A stretch of 64,000 bases of DNA, taken from NCBI RefSeq assembly GCF_024199005.1, contig NZ_JANATA010000014.1:22267-86266 (forward strand). Direction: 5' to 3'. The stretch comes from Opacimonas viscosa. Lineage in GTDB: Bacteria > Pseudomonadota > Gammaproteobacteria > Enterobacterales > Alteromonadaceae. The notes beneath the pieces are model-generated. The model was not told the origin of the DNA. It worked only from the letters and a program-made list of their open reading frames with translations, and did not search any database. Within the stretch, counting starts at the first letter, position 1; each line of letters starts with the position of its first letter. Below, in pieces: positions 9,581-18,970 of this stretch. Made by a program: the position numbers and the translations under genes.

Positions 9581-11104
9581 ATGTCCTTGGCAATCATTTA
9601 CTCTCGAGCTTGTATTGGTATGACAGCACCATTAATTACCATCGAAGTGCATATTAGTGTCGGACTCCCTTGTTTTCAGCTGGTCGGGTTACCCCAACGG
9701 AGTGTTTCGGAAGCCAAGGAAAGAGTGCGATCCGCAATGATCAACGCTGGGTTTGAGTTTCCCAGTAAACGTATCACCGTTAACCTTTCTCCTGCAGATG
9801 TACCAAAATCAGGGGCACGTTTTGATTTGGCAATCGCCTTGGGTTTGCTCGTTGCGAGCGGTCAACTCGAGCAGCACCAACTAGACCCTTACGAATGTGT
9901 CGGAGAGCTAGCCCTATCCAGTCAACTCAGAAGAGTCGATGGGATCATGTCAGCCGCTTTAGCCTGTACCAAAGCAAATAAAACGTTATTAACGAGTATT
10001 CATAACACAACTGAATTGTCTTTATTAGCCCCTATTCAAGCATTCACCGGTACTCATCTAAGCGATATTGTTGGGCATATTAAACAAACGGATTTGCTAC
10101 CTAAAATTACGGCTGATGAAAATATAAATCAGCCCAGTGGTAACGACTTAGATATCGCTGATGTCATTGGACAGGACAAAGCCGTTAGGGCACTTTTGAT
10201 TGCCGCTGCTGGCGGTCACAACGTCTTGTTATTTGGTCCGCCAGGCTCCGGTAAGACCATGCTAGCCCAACGGTTTAATTCTCTATTGCCTCCTCTAAGC
10301 CAAGCAGAGGCGGTCGACAACGCTATGATTTTATCTGTAGCAGGCAAGGATTGTCATTCGCAATGGGGAGCTAGGCCACTGCGCCAACCACATCATTCAA
10401 CGACACCGACGGCTATGATAGGAGGCGGTTTAATACCTCAACCAGGAGAAATATCGCTGGCCCACCGGGGAACACTGTTTATGGATGAATTACCGGAATT
10501 TCAACGTGCAGCAATTGACAATCTCAGAGAACCATTAGAAAGTGGTCAAGTGCATCTTTCCAGAGCAAATTACAATGTAACGTTTCCTGCTGACTTTCAA
10601 TTAATCGCAGCCATGAATCCGAGCCCTACTGGTGATATAGAGAATAATCGCAGTACCTATGATCAAACCATGCGTTACCTACAAAAGATATCTGGCCCAT
10701 TTCTCGATCGGATTGACATCCAAGTTGACGTCAAAAAAGTCAGTGTCAATGATATGTTTCGCACACCACCTCCCACTCAAGTAGCTAACACGTCAGCTGA
10801 GCTGGCACAAAGAGTCCAAAAAGCACAAACCTTGCAGATAAAAAGACAAGGGGCGCTTAATCAAAAAATGACACAACGCCATATCAAAACGCACTGCCCA
10901 TTAGGTCAAACAGAAGAAAACTTCATGCGCATGGCTATTGACCGCTTAGGTTTATCACTACGCGTTAGCCATCGCATTATAAAAATTGCCCGTACGATTG
11001 CTGATCTCGAACAGGACCATACTATTACCCAAAGTCACCTTGCTGAAGCACTACAATACCGTGCATTTGACCGATTTTTAGTGCAGTACGCTCAAGAGGG
11101 ATAA
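9581..11104 (+). CDS. yifB: YifB/ComM family Mg-chelatase-like AAA+ ATPase
   Basis: Homologue of ComM, a hexameric helicase that promotes branch migration during natural transformation and recombination. The 507-aa protein has an N-terminal ChlI-like domain (PQRSVSEAKERVRSA), then an AAA+ module with Walker A GPPGSGKTM near residue 223 and Walker B-like FMDELPEF, and a C-terminal Mg-chelatase-type domain. I prefer ATG 9581 (MSLAIIYSRA, the usual family start) to the GTG four codons earlier. Divergent from ilvE, as yifB is next to the ilv operon in E. coli. Confidence 0.92.
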   Translation: MSLAIIYSRACIGMTAPLITIEVHISVGLPCFQLVGLPQRSVSEAKERVRSAMINAGFEFPSKRITVNLSPADVPKSGARFDLAIALGLLVASGQLEQHQLDPYECVGELALSSQLRRVDGIMSAALACTKANKTLLTSIHNTTELSLLAPIQAFTGTHLSDIVGHIKQTDLLPKITADENINQPSGNDLDIADVIGQDKAVRALLIAAAGGHNVLLFGPPGSGKTMLAQRFNSLLPPLSQAEAVDNAMILSVAGKDCHSQWGARPLRQPHHSTTPTAMIGGGLIPQPGEISLAHRGTLFMDELPEFQRAAIDNLREPLESGQVHLSRANYNVTFPADFQLIAAMNPSPTGDIENNRSTYDQTMRYLQKISGPFLDRIDIQVDVKKVSVNDMFRTPPPTQVANTSAELAQRVQKAQTLQIKRQGALNQKMTQRHIKTHCPLGQTEENFMRMAIDRLGLSLRVSHRIIKIARTIADLEQDHTITQSHLAEALQYRAFDRFLVQYAQEG

Positions 11105-11116
11105 AAACGACATGCT

Positions 11117-11980
11117 CTAATTTAGTGCCATCTCCAACATGGCTTGTATTTTAGGTTCTTCCTGACGAGTTGCAAGACATGCTAACCCCAAAGAATAAGG
11201 TTCGATATCATCTACTTGGATCTGTCTTAGTTGATGACTCAACGTCGAATGGTCCAACACGATTTGTGGTACAAAACCTATACCTAACCCCAAGGCGACC
11301 ATACTGGCAATCGCCTCATTCCCCCCTACATGAGCATATATTTGAGGGCGGATGTTGTGCTCTGCCAACCAATGATGCACGATCCGTTTAGAAGGGCCGG
11401 AATCCGGCAAAATCAAATGCTGTTTAGGCCATTGGATTTTTTTCACATCTCTGATCTTGAGTGTTTTGGGTACGATTAGTACCAATGGCACCTGCCCCAA
11501 TGGCACAAAAGCAAGCTCTTTAGGAAATTCTGGTGTATGAATAGATATGGCAATATCACTGTGTTTTTGTAATAACCTTTGTTCTGCCAAGGCTGGATCA
11601 CCGGTCACTAATTGCATATCGACATTAGGATGCAGGCGTTTGTAAGCGTTCAATAGTTCAGGCAAGTGGGATTGTGATGCCGTTACTGAACAATACATAC
11701 TAAGAGCCCCACTTAACTCTTCTTTTTGTTGTTGTAACATGACTTGGGTTTGTTGCCATGCAGCTAAAGTCTGATGAGCAAATTTCAAAAATACATGACC
11801 TGCATGAGTGAGATTGACGGCTCGGTTATTCCGTTCAAACAGCTTAATTTGCGTATCATCTTCTAAACGTTGAATCGCTCGACTCAACGTCGAAGGCGTA
11901 ACATACATCGCCTCAGCCGTTTTACCGAAGTGCAATGTAGATGCCAAATGACTAAATAATTCCAAGCTGCGAAAGTCCAT
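11117..11980 (-). CDS. ilvY: IlvY, LysR-type activator of ilvC
   Basis: LysR-family regulator that activates ilvC when acetolactate or acetohydroxybutyrate accumulates. 287 aa. The N-terminal helix-turn-helix contains MYVTPSTLSRAIQRLED, and a substrate-binding domain follows. The open frame extends 35 codons upstream, but the start is placed at ATG 11980 because GGAGG lies 6 nt before it and MDFRSLELF is a normal LysR N-terminus. It is divergent from ilvC, as in E. coli, and the operator-like sites lie between the two genes. Confidence 0.93.
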   Translation of the reverse strand: MDFRSLELFSHLASTLHFGKTAEAMYVTPSTLSRAIQRLEDDTQIKLFERNNRAVNLTHAGHVFLKFAHQTLAAWQQTQVMLQQQKEELSGALSMYCSVTASQSHLPELLNAYKRLHPNVDMQLVTGDPALAEQRLLQKHSDIAISIHTPEFPKELAFVPLGQVPLVLIVPKTLKIRDVKKIQWPKQHLILPDSGPSKRIVHHWLAEHNIRPQIYAHVGGNEAIASMVALGLGIGFVPQIVLDHSTLSHQLRQIQVDDIEPYSLGLACLATRQEEPKIQAMLEMALN

Positions 11981-12002
11981 AAGAGGCCTCCAAAATTCTA
12001 GT

Positions 12003-12033
12003 ATTGCAAAAATTGCAACAAAGCATTGCGAAT
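12003..12033. promoter_or_regulatory. Putative IlvY operator between ilvY and ilvC
   Basis: Two copies of the self-complementary TTGCAA (12004-12009 and 12013-12018) are followed by ATTGCGAAT (12025-12033). Tandem dyads in an ilvY-ilvC divergent gap are what a LysR activator needs. The assignment is from position and symmetry only. Confidence 0.5.
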
Positions 12034-12159
12034 ATATCATTTTCCAAAACAAACAGCATCCACTATATTTCAACGCAATCGTCACTGATTATGTTTGGAA
12101 TGTAACAACGCTGTTTGATTATAGACGGCTTTTTTAACTTAAATATATTGGAACCCTAC

Positions 12160-13635
12160 ATGGCTAATTATTTTAACACTCTTCCTTTACGCGTCCAGCT
12201 TGACCAATTAGGTCAATGTCGTTTTATGGATCGTTCTGAATTTGCTGATGGATGTGACTTCCTGAAAGGCAAAAAAATTGTCATCGTAGGTTGTGGCGCA
12301 CAAGGCCTGAACCAAGGCTTAAACATGCGTGACTCAGGTCTTGATGTTTCTTATGCCTTACGTCAAGCAGCAATCGACGAGAAACGTGACTCTTTCGTCC
12401 GTGCAAGTGAAAACGGTTTTACAGTAGGCACTTACCAAGACCTTATTCCAACCGCAGATTTAGTTTATAACTTGACGCCTGATAAACAACACGCGTCGGT
12501 AGTTGAAGCGGTTATGCCTTTAATGAAAGAAGGCGCAACATTAGGTTACTCTCATGGTTTTAATATCGTTGAAGAAGGCCAACAAATTCGTTCTGACATT
12601 ACTGTTGTCATGTGTGCACCAAAATGTCCAGGAACTGAAGTTCGTGAAGAATACAAGCGTGGTTTTGGCGTACCAACACTCATCGCTGTGCACCCAGAAA
12701 ATGATCCAGAAAACAAAGGTTGGCCAATTGCTAAAGCACTAGCATCAGCAACTGGTGGTGACCGTGCAGGTGTGCTTGAATCATCATTTATCGCTGAAGT
12801 TAAGTCTGATTTGATGGGTGAGCAAACTATCTTATGTGGTATGCAACAAGCCGTAGCTGTACTAGGTTATGAAAAAATGGTTGCCGACGGTGTTGAGCCA
12901 GGTTACGCAGCTGCCTTGTTACAGTATGGCCTAGAAGCTATCACCGAAGCATTGAAGATCGGTGGTGTAACTAACATGATGGATCGTTTATCGAATCCAG
13001 CTAAAATCAAAGCACACGATTTGTCAGTTGAACTGACTCAACTATTACGTCCTTTATTCGAAAAACACCAAGATGACATTATCTCAGGTGAGTTTTCTCG
13101 CACAATGATGGAAGATTGGGCCAACGGTGATGCAAACTTATTAAAATGGCGTGAAGAAACTGGTCAGACAGCATTTGAAAATGCGCCAGTTTACGAAGGC
13201 AAAATTGATGACCAAGAGTTCTTCGATAAAGGTATCTTTGTCGTAGCATGTATCAAAGCTGGTGTAGAGCTTGCTTTTGATGTGATGGTTGAAGCGGGTA
13301 TCTTACCTGAGTCTGCGTATTATGAGTCATTACACGAAACGCCACTTATTTCTAACACCATTGCGCGTAAGCGTTTATATGAAATGAATGTAGTTATTTC
13401 TGATACTGCAGAATACGGTAACTACTTATTTGCTAATGCTGCCATCCCGTTATTAGCAGAGAAAGTCATGCCAAACATTACACCTGAACTTTTAGGTGGC
13501 GGTTTGACCTCAACTTCAAATGCAGTAGATAACATGCGTTTAGTAGAAGTTAACAAAGCCATTCGCGAACATGGCGTGGAATGGATTGGTGAAGAATTGC
13601 GTGGTTACATGAGTGACATGCAAGCTATCATCTAG
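12160..13635 (+). CDS. ilvC: Ketol-acid reductoisomerase (class II, long form)
   Basis: NADPH- and Mg-dependent enzyme that isomerises and reduces acetolactate or acetohydroxybutyrate to the dihydroxy acids used by IlvD. The chosen start, [11 protein letters not shown], gives 491 aa, the exact length of E. coli IlvC. The nucleotide-binding loop is [11 protein letters not shown]. The duplicated C-terminal knotted domain identifies the long enterobacterial-type class. The open frame can begin 15 codons earlier at TTG, but ATG 12160 matches the family. A strong terminator follows. Confidence 0.98.
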   Translation: MANYFNTLPLRVQLDQLGQCRFMDRSEFADGCDFLKGKKIVIVGCGAQGLNQGLNMRDSGLDVSYALRQAAIDEKRDSFVRASENGFTVGTYQDLIPTADLVYNLTPDKQHASVVEAVMPLMKEGATLGYSHGFNIVEEGQQIRSDITVVMCAPKCPGTEVREEYKRGFGVPTLIAVHPENDPENKGWPIAKALASATGGDRAGVLESSFIAEVKSDLMGEQTILCGMQQAVAVLGYEKMVADGVEPGYAAALLQYGLEAITEALKIGGVTNMMDRLSNPAKIKAHDLSVELTQLLRPLFEKHQDDIISGEFSRTMMEDWANGDANLLKWREETGQTAFENAPVYEGKIDDQEFFDKGIFVVACIKAGVELAFDVMVEAGILPESAYYESLHETPLISNTIARKRLYEMNVVISDTAEYGNYLFANAAIPLLAEKVMPNITPELLGGGLTSTSNAVDNMRLVEVNKAIREHGVEWIGEELRGYMSDMQAII

Positions 13636-13680
13636 AATGTAACAGTTCTGTCGTTAGGTGCTTTTTATAAAGCCCTTTTG

Positions 13681-13706
13681 CCCGGCCTTTTTGGCCGGGT
13701 TTTTTA
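13681..13706 (+). terminator. Rho-independent terminator of ilvC
   Basis: CCCGGCC, a TTTTT loop, GGCCGGG, then TTTTTT. A perfect 7-bp GC-only stem with a T-run 45 nt after the ilvC stop. Confidence 0.95.
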
Positions 13707-13946
13707 TTTCTGGCATATGCAGGCCTAGTCGGGCCATTGTGATTTAGTCACTTTGGTTTTATCCGTATTTTTAGTATATTAACAATTAGCAGTGTGGCTC
13801 AAGCATACTTTGCAGCCAAACACAGGGATGTCACACCCCATCGTTAGGCAGTGGTAGGCTTATATATTGGCGGTTTGATAATCGCGTTTTTTTGCATTGA
13901 TGCCTGGACGGATGATGCATAATGTCATTTATGGGTAGTGTTGATA

Positions 13947-14318
13947 ATGAGTATTTTACGTGCGTTATTTGGTAAGCCCCTGGATTGTGATCCCTACAGT
14001 CCATACACAGTTGATGGCAAGCATCCGACATTGCAACGTCAAGCATTGATTCGTCCAGCTCAGTTATCCCCTAAGAAACCATCTTCTGATAGCTCAACCA
14101 GAACTCATTTAACAAAAGTACGAAAACCACCGCGCACAAATACAATCACAACTACGTTGTTCTCTCGCCTTAAAGCCTCACTCAAAGCACTTGAGGCTGA
14201 ACTTGATCCCATGCAGGTCGCTGCAGATTCTGGTTTTGCGAGTAAGAACTCAAGCGATAATGATATCAAAGAGCGGCTTCAACGTCGTGTGACTGAACTA
14301 CGCCGAAGACACGAATAG
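13947..14318 (+). CDS. Hypothetical small basic protein
   Basis: I do not recognise this 123-aa protein. It starts MSILRALFGKPLDCDPYS, has a Ser/Thr/Pro/Lys-rich middle (about residues 40-75) that looks disordered, and a C-terminal part that may be helical (LKASLKALEAEL, then a charged end ERLQRRVTELRRRHE). There is no signal peptide or membrane segment. The frame could open three codons earlier at GTG 13938. It stands alone between the ilvC terminator and the decayed iron locus. Codon use looks ordinary, so it is probably a real gene. Confidence 0.5.
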   Translation: MSILRALFGKPLDCDPYSPYTVDGKHPTLQRQALIRPAQLSPKKPSSDSSTRTHLTKVRKPPRTNTITTTLFSRLKASLKALEAELDPMQVAADSGFASKNSSDNDIKERLQRRVTELRRRHE

Positions 14319-14408
14319 TCACTATTTTTACTTTAGACTCCCCCACGACATCGCTACGCTCTGATCACAGGGGGCCATTTAAATACATATAAACACTTGC
14401 TCAACAAA

Positions 14409-14807
14409 TTAGTTAGAGCAAGTCACTCCTTTGGTAAATAATTCACCTTGTGCCAAATACTTTTTACCAAAAGCTTTAATTTTGTTCGGTTCTAGTTTTT
14501 CAGAAGCTTGATGTACTTCTTCCAAATCCTCTGCCACAGTAACTAAGTCTTGTTGTAAACGCTGCAATGCATTTTCCAAGGTATAAGTCAGCTCGTGTAC
14601 TTTTACCATATCCAACGTCGTCAGCTCCTCCTTTGCCGTAATTTCAGCAAGATTCTTTTGGTAGCTTTGCATATTACACAATGCGGTTGTAATGGTATCA
14701 GCCTGCAATGCTGGAAAGTGCGCCATATCATGGTCAGCTTGTGCAAAACCAGACAATGTCAATAATCCCACGTAAGCTGTGAGTAAAGTTGTTTTCATAC
14801 GTTTCAT
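14409..14807 (-). CDS. Exported small protein resembling DUF6746
   Basis: 132 aa with a clear signal peptide (MKRMKTTLLTAYVGLLTLSGFAQA) and a mature helical part. HELTYTLENALQRL followed by EDLEEVHQASE recalls the DUF6746 family of small periplasmic proteins of unknown function. Two cysteines (one at the extreme C-terminus, VTCSN) may form a disulfide. AAGGA lies 6 nt before the ATG, and the start is only 8 nt past the PepSY remnant's stop. It was therefore probably the last gene of the iron-uptake operon, and it is itself intact. Confidence 0.65.
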   Translation of the reverse strand: MKRMKTTLLTAYVGLLTLSGFAQADHDMAHFPALQADTITTALCNMQSYQKNLAEITAKEELTTLDMVKVHELTYTLENALQRLQQDLVTVAEDLEEVHQASEKLEPNKIKAFGKKYLAQGELFTKGVTCSN

Positions 14808-14815
14808 TTTATTCC

Positions 14816-15371
14816 TTAATTATAATGTTTCAGAGAATGAGCAGGTAACGTCTTTTTACGTCTGTTTAATCTTGTTTTTGGCTGACGTCGGATAATAAAC
14901 ATCAACGTCCCCGTCACCATCAATATAACGGGTGCTAAGCCAACAATACTCCAAATGATTTTGGACCAGATACCGGCAAAATAGCCAAAGTGTAGTTTAC
15001 GCGTGCTATCATCAAACTTTTGTAATACTCCAGCATGGCGAATATCGTATTTGGTTTTCAGCTCCCCAGTATGGTGGTCATATACTACCATGCTGCCATA
15101 TTGACTGAGTAAAGGATTATTGGTCACAACGCTACCAAAGAACATAATATCCATATCATCCTCATTGGGAATAGCCAAATAATTCGGTATAAAACTGGGT
15201 ATTTCTTGCTGACTAGCCAATCGCAAAGTGTCAAAATTTTCGCCCAAAATCTGCGATATAACATGATCCCACTGACACCTAAAAAGCACATGATCAGCGC
15301 AATAACAACCCCAAGAACCTTACCTTGCAGTTCTGGTATTTGCGGCTCAATCACTAGCATATGGTGGGGTC
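14816..15371 (-). pseudogene. PepSY-associated membrane protein remnant, 5'-truncated and frameshifted
   Basis: Two minus-strand frames together encode the C-terminal half of a PepSY-TM protein, a family often found beside siderophore receptors and linked to periplasmic iron reduction. The first frame (from about 15371) has PQIPELQGKVLGVV leading into a membrane helix and GIMLYRRFWAKI. The continuation (TLRLASQQEIPSFIPNYL, then a PepSY-like VVYDHHTGELKTKYDIRH and a last membrane helix, IIWSIVGLAPVILMVTG) is in another frame. The shift falls in the AAAATTTT tract near 15230-15245. The N-terminal half is missing and the remnant abuts the receptor fragment, so a deletion joined the two genes. 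Confidence 0.85.
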
Positions 15372-15713
15372 TTAACCACGTGCCGTGTAATACGTTCTGT
15401 CTTTCTCGATTCGCTCAACGTTGACACCTGTAGCACTATCTAAGGCAAGATTGGTATTCGTCAACAAAAAGTCTTCTAGCTGGGCATTAGTAATGACCGA
15501 TACTGATTGAGGGATATCTTTGATTGCTAACTCCATGCGCGTAGCTCCGCTTGCAGCATGTGCGTTGTAGCCTTGTAAATAGGCACTAGAAACCTCAATC
15601 GTTTCTATTGGGTCAACAGTATCGTTAGCCAAAGCTGGAACAAGCGTGGAAGCTAAACAAAGTGAAATGAGAGAGTATTTACAAGGTGTTGTTAAAGGAT
15701 GACGTTGGTGCAT
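15372..15713 (-). pseudogene. TonB-dependent siderophore receptor, 5' remnant
   Basis: 113 codons code for a signal peptide (ending near LVPALA) and the first part of a plug domain (IPQSVSVITNAQLEDF, then NTNLALDSATGVNVER and a TARG end typical of siderophore receptors). The barrel of some 550-600 residues is gone. Immediately after TARG the frame closes with TAA and the PepSY remnant begins. The intact start region and Fur-box-like site upstream suggest a recent internal deletion. Confidence 0.88.
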
Positions 15714-16190
15714 GGCATGTCCATAAAATGTGATTGATGATGATTTTTGCGCATCATACGATCACACAAACAATAACGCAAATGAGAATTGTTATTATTT
15801 ACATAAACTGTGTATTTCAATAGTGTTGCATAAAACAGACAGTGCTTTTGTCTATAAAAGTGATAGTTAGTCGCTTATAAAAGCCATCTGAATAGCATAA
15901 TAGCGAAATTACCTCACACTTTTCTCGCGCTCACCCTCATAAGCATGAGCTGTGTTGCTAAGTTGCAACACTTAATCCCTTTCCAGTTCAACCAAAATAA
16001 CTCAAGCTATTGATATTAAACAAATTAATAAAACTGGTACAACTCGTGCAACACTGTAAGTGAGTTGAGTAAGAGTCTAGATAATTAAATTTATCAAACA
16101 AAACCTAAACTTCACATTGAAGGAACGCTGTGGGGTTTGGGTGACTCTTTTTTAAATTAACATTTAAACCAAACATGAATTGAGTAAATA
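15714..16190. other. 477-bp intergenic region upstream of the receptor remnant
   Basis: Holds the Fur-box-like site (15778-15796) and a small hairpin, GTGTTGC with GCAACAC (15952-15958 and 15965-15971), without a T-run. I see no gene. It is AT-rich and should contain the promoter of the gene at 16191. Confidence 0.5.
15778..15796 (-). promoter_or_regulatory. Fur-box-like operator upstream of the receptor remnant
   Basis: The 19-mer GCAAATGAGAATTGTTATT agrees at 13 of 19 positions with the classical Fur consensus (GATAATGATAATCATTATC). It lies 65 nt before the receptor start. This fits iron repression of the former receptor-PepSY operon. Confidence 0.6.
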
Positions 16191-16529
16191 ATGGCAAACG
16201 AAATAACACGATATACTCGCATCGGAGAATGGATTTTTGAAGTCAAAATGGTAAGGGCTTTAAAAGTAAAAGAATATGGTGAACCTTATACAGCCTGCGC
16301 TAATCTCACTATAAACGGCTCAGATTTATACATTGACTCACAAATGACCAGAGACGGTGATGATTTTAACCGCAAAGATTTCTTGTGTTTTTATAAGTTT
16401 TGCCAACAGATGAATGTGAATTTTGCGACTTACGACAAAATTAAAGATAACGAACGAATGCCACGTCGAATTGAAATTTTTCAAAATACTGAAGATAAAC
16501 CGGTTGTACAGTTAGGAAAAGTTTCATAA
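16191..16529 (+). CDS. Hypothetical protein, 112 aa
   Basis: I do not recognise it. The 112-aa soluble protein has mixed beta-like segments (GEWIFEVKMVRALKVKEYG; TACANLTINGSDLYIDSQM) and an alpha segment (KDFLCFYKFCQQMNVNF), with no signal peptide or membrane span. It lies alone, with a strong terminator about 130 nt downstream. It is probably a real gene given its length and position. Confidence 0.6.
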   Translation: MANEITRYTRIGEWIFEVKMVRALKVKEYGEPYTACANLTINGSDLYIDSQMTRDGDDFNRKDFLCFYKFCQQMNVNFATYDKIKDNERMPRRIEIFQNTEDKPVVQLGKVS

Positions 16530-16659
16530 TAAAAATATTTTAAGTACATTATTTTTTGGAGTCTACGCCCCTGTAAGCAATATGAGTGGAATAACGAGTT
16601 TGGTTTTCCCAAACCCTAGAACAAGAAATCACGGTAAAAATAGCGCTTACTAGACTGTC

Positions 16660-16685
16660 GCCACAACAGATGTTGTGGCTTTTTT
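16660..16685 (+). terminator. Rho-independent terminator
   Basis: GCCACAACA, GA, TGTTGTGGC, then TTTTTT: a 9-bp perfect stem with a T-run. It lies 130 nt after the hypothetical gene at 16191 and just before the convergent exporter gene. Confidence 0.9.
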
Positions 16686-16703
16686 CTGCCTAAAAAAATT
16701 GCC

Positions 16704-17924
16704 TTATCGAATTTCAGCGACCCTAAACAAGCCATAGCTACACAAGCCCAAAATCAGAAACCCAAGCGTAATGGGTTGTAATGAATCAGCTAAAAACGTA
16801 TCGATGAAAAGCGCTAAAGGTACAGCAACAACCGAGCTTAAAGATCCGATAAAGGCTGCTCCAACCCCTGCAATTTGCCCGAGTGGTTGCATCGCCAAAG
16901 CGTTCATATTGCCAAATAAAATGCCAACAAAAAAGAAATCAACAAATAACAACCCAATCCATATAGTTAAGGTCGGTAAACCACCAAAAAACCACACCAC
17001 AATACACAACACTAGGCTAGTGAGAATATGTCCAAACAAGGCCAAATAACACAAACGCAACATCCCCATTTGCTCGACCAGACGCGCATTCAACATAGAA
17101 GCACAACCAATCGCAAAAGCGAGTAATGCAAAAATATAAGGGAACCATTCGCCCGTCGAATATAAGTTTTGAAAAATCGTTTGTGATGCACTGAGGTATG
17201 CTAAAAATGCGCCAAAAATACATCCCATAGCAATAATATAGGGCAATACTTGGCGATGAGTAAGGATAAACCGAGCTGCGTCAACAAACTCACTCAAGGC
17301 AAACGGTCTGCGCACACTACGATGTAACGTTTCTGGCTGCCTAGCGAAAAACCAGATTGCGGTCAGTACCGTAATCAGCAAAAAGAAGACAAAGATATAC
17401 CACCAGGAGCTCATTAGCATAATCCACTGACCAATCACAGGTGCCGCCATTGGGACTAGGATAAAAATAATCATGATAAAACTCATGATTTTGGCCATAG
17501 AAGCACCGACATAAATATCTCGAATCATAGCCATCGCCGCAATTCTTGGCCCTGAGACACCAAAAGCCTGGACGAATCGACCCACTAACATAGTGGTCAT
17601 ATCCTCAGCGGCCATACAAATGAAAGTCCCGAATACAAAAATAAGCATGCCCACTAGGATAGTTGCTCGACGACCTCTAGCATCCGCAAATGGACCAAAG
17701 AACATTTGCCCAAATGCCATACCGATAAAGAATAAACTCACCACTAAATGATTTTGCTGTGCTCCAGTACTAGCGAGATCGTTGCCCATGGCGGTGAGTG
17801 CTGGCAACATAGCATCAATACTGAGTGCAACAAGCGAAGTTAACAATGCCATCAGAGCGACAAACTCTAGTTGGGATAACGTCGCTTTTGCATGTGTCGT
17901 TGTGTCATCGTTGATTTGTGACAT
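16704..17924 (-). CDS. MFS multidrug efflux transporter, Bcr/CflA family
   Basis: Inner-membrane drug:proton antiporter of the 12-helix Bcr/CflA group. 406 aa. The N-terminal helix has the family pattern SIDAMLPALTAMGNDL, and the loop between helices 2 and 3 has GPFADARGRRATILVG (MFS motif A). ATG 17924 is only 4 nt past the stop of the upstream DMT gene, so the two exporters are probably co-transcribed. The substrate is unknown. Confidence 0.88.
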   Translation of the reverse strand: MSQINDDTTTHAKATLSQLEFVALMALLTSLVALSIDAMLPALTAMGNDLASTGAQQNHLVVSLFFIGMAFGQMFFGPFADARGRRATILVGMLIFVFGTFICMAAEDMTTMLVGRFVQAFGVSGPRIAAMAMIRDIYVGASMAKIMSFIMIIFILVPMAAPVIGQWIMLMSSWWYIFVFFLLITVLTAIWFFARQPETLHRSVRRPFALSEFVDAARFILTHRQVLPYIIAMGCIFGAFLAYLSASQTIFQNLYSTGEWFPYIFALLAFAIGCASMLNARLVEQMGMLRLCYLALFGHILTSLVLCIVVWFFGGLPTLTIWIGLLFVDFFFVGILFGNMNALAMQPLGQIAGVGAAFIGSLSSVVAVPLALFIDTFLADSLQPITLGFLILGLCSYGLFRVAEIR

Positions 17925-17928
17925 AGGG

Positions 17929-18837
17929 CTATACTCTACCTAAAGAAGAACTAAAACGTTGCAGGTATTTCACTTTACCCATAGCACAAGCATTACCCAG
18001 TAAGACTAAGACCACACCAAAAAGCGCGTAAATGCTCCATTGGTAGCCTTCAAAAAAGGTCGATAAAACCAATGCCACAAGTGGGTACAACAAGACGACA
18101 TAAGCCGCTTTATCCGAGCCAATATTTTGAATTAACTTCATGTAACATCCAAAAGCGAATACCGAACCGAACAAACTGAGATACACCAACGTGTAATAAA
18201 ATGACGATACTGTGGGCAATTCAAAAGGGATTTGGGTGAGTTGTAGAACAACTAAAACAGTCACTGAACCATATAACATGGTGTAAAAGTTCATCTGTAC
18301 CACAGGGACATTATCCAAGGTATTCTCGGATATCACATTCCCGATGGCTGCTGAAGAAAAAGAACAAAACGCAAATAACAAACCCAAACCCAAGCCAGCC
18401 TCCAAACTCACTTTACTCAATTCAGGCGCAAAAATAGCAGCAATGCCTAAGAAACCTAAGGTCGCACCAAGAAGCACTTCGAAACGGACAGGTTTACCTA
18501 GAAAGATTCGGCGCAACACGACATTGAAATAAATCACACTAGAACTCAACAAAGCGAGTAGTGCACTTACGATATGTTGCTGAGCAGCGTACAAAAACCC
18601 ATAATCTAAAGCATAGAAAAACAGGCCAACTAGTAAAAACTGACTGTGTTGTTTGCGTGAAAAGCGCATATTTTTTCGCGTGAGCAGACAGAATATGCCT
18701 AAGATAATAGCGGCGAGTAAAAAGCGGATCCCAACAGCATAAGTCGGCTCCAGCGTATGCCCGATTTGGAAATTAATCGCCAACCAAGTAGAACCCCAGA
18801 TCAGAGTACATAAGATAAAGTAAAAGGCATTTGGCAT
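17929..18837 (-). CDS. EamA/DMT-family membrane transporter
   Basis: Ten-helix drug/metabolite-transporter protein of 302 aa with two EamA repeats. The N-terminal LIWGSTWLAINFQIG matches the usual start of the family. Members export amino acids, purines or other small metabolites; the substrate cannot be told here. First gene of a two-gene exporter unit with the Bcr/CflA gene. Confidence 0.88.
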   Translation of the reverse strand: MPNAFYFILCTLIWGSTWLAINFQIGHTLEPTYAVGIRFLLAAIILGIFCLLTRKNMRFSRKQHSQFLLVGLFFYALDYGFLYAAQQHIVSALLALLSSSVIYFNVVLRRIFLGKPVRFEVLLGATLGFLGIAAIFAPELSKVSLEAGLGLGLLFAFCSFSSAAIGNVISENTLDNVPVVQMNFYTMLYGSVTVLVVLQLTQIPFELPTVSSFYYTLVYLSLFGSVFAFGCYMKLIQNIGSDKAAYVVLLYPLVALVLSTFFEGYQWSIYALFGVVLVLLGNACAMGKVKYLQRFSSSLGRV

Positions 18838-18970
18838 AAATAAAGAGTACTCGACAAATAGAGAAAGGATAACAGCTGAAGCTTATGCTGTACCAAAGGG
18901 GCATTCTAGCCGAAAATCCCTACCTGTCATATAGTTATGCCAAAATCAATGTCGTCTTCATGGCAGTGAG

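Noticed and set aside
14335..14375. CCCCC/GGGGG hairpin after the small hypothetical gene
   Set aside because: The pairing is only five bases with a long loop and no T-run; insufficient for a terminator call.
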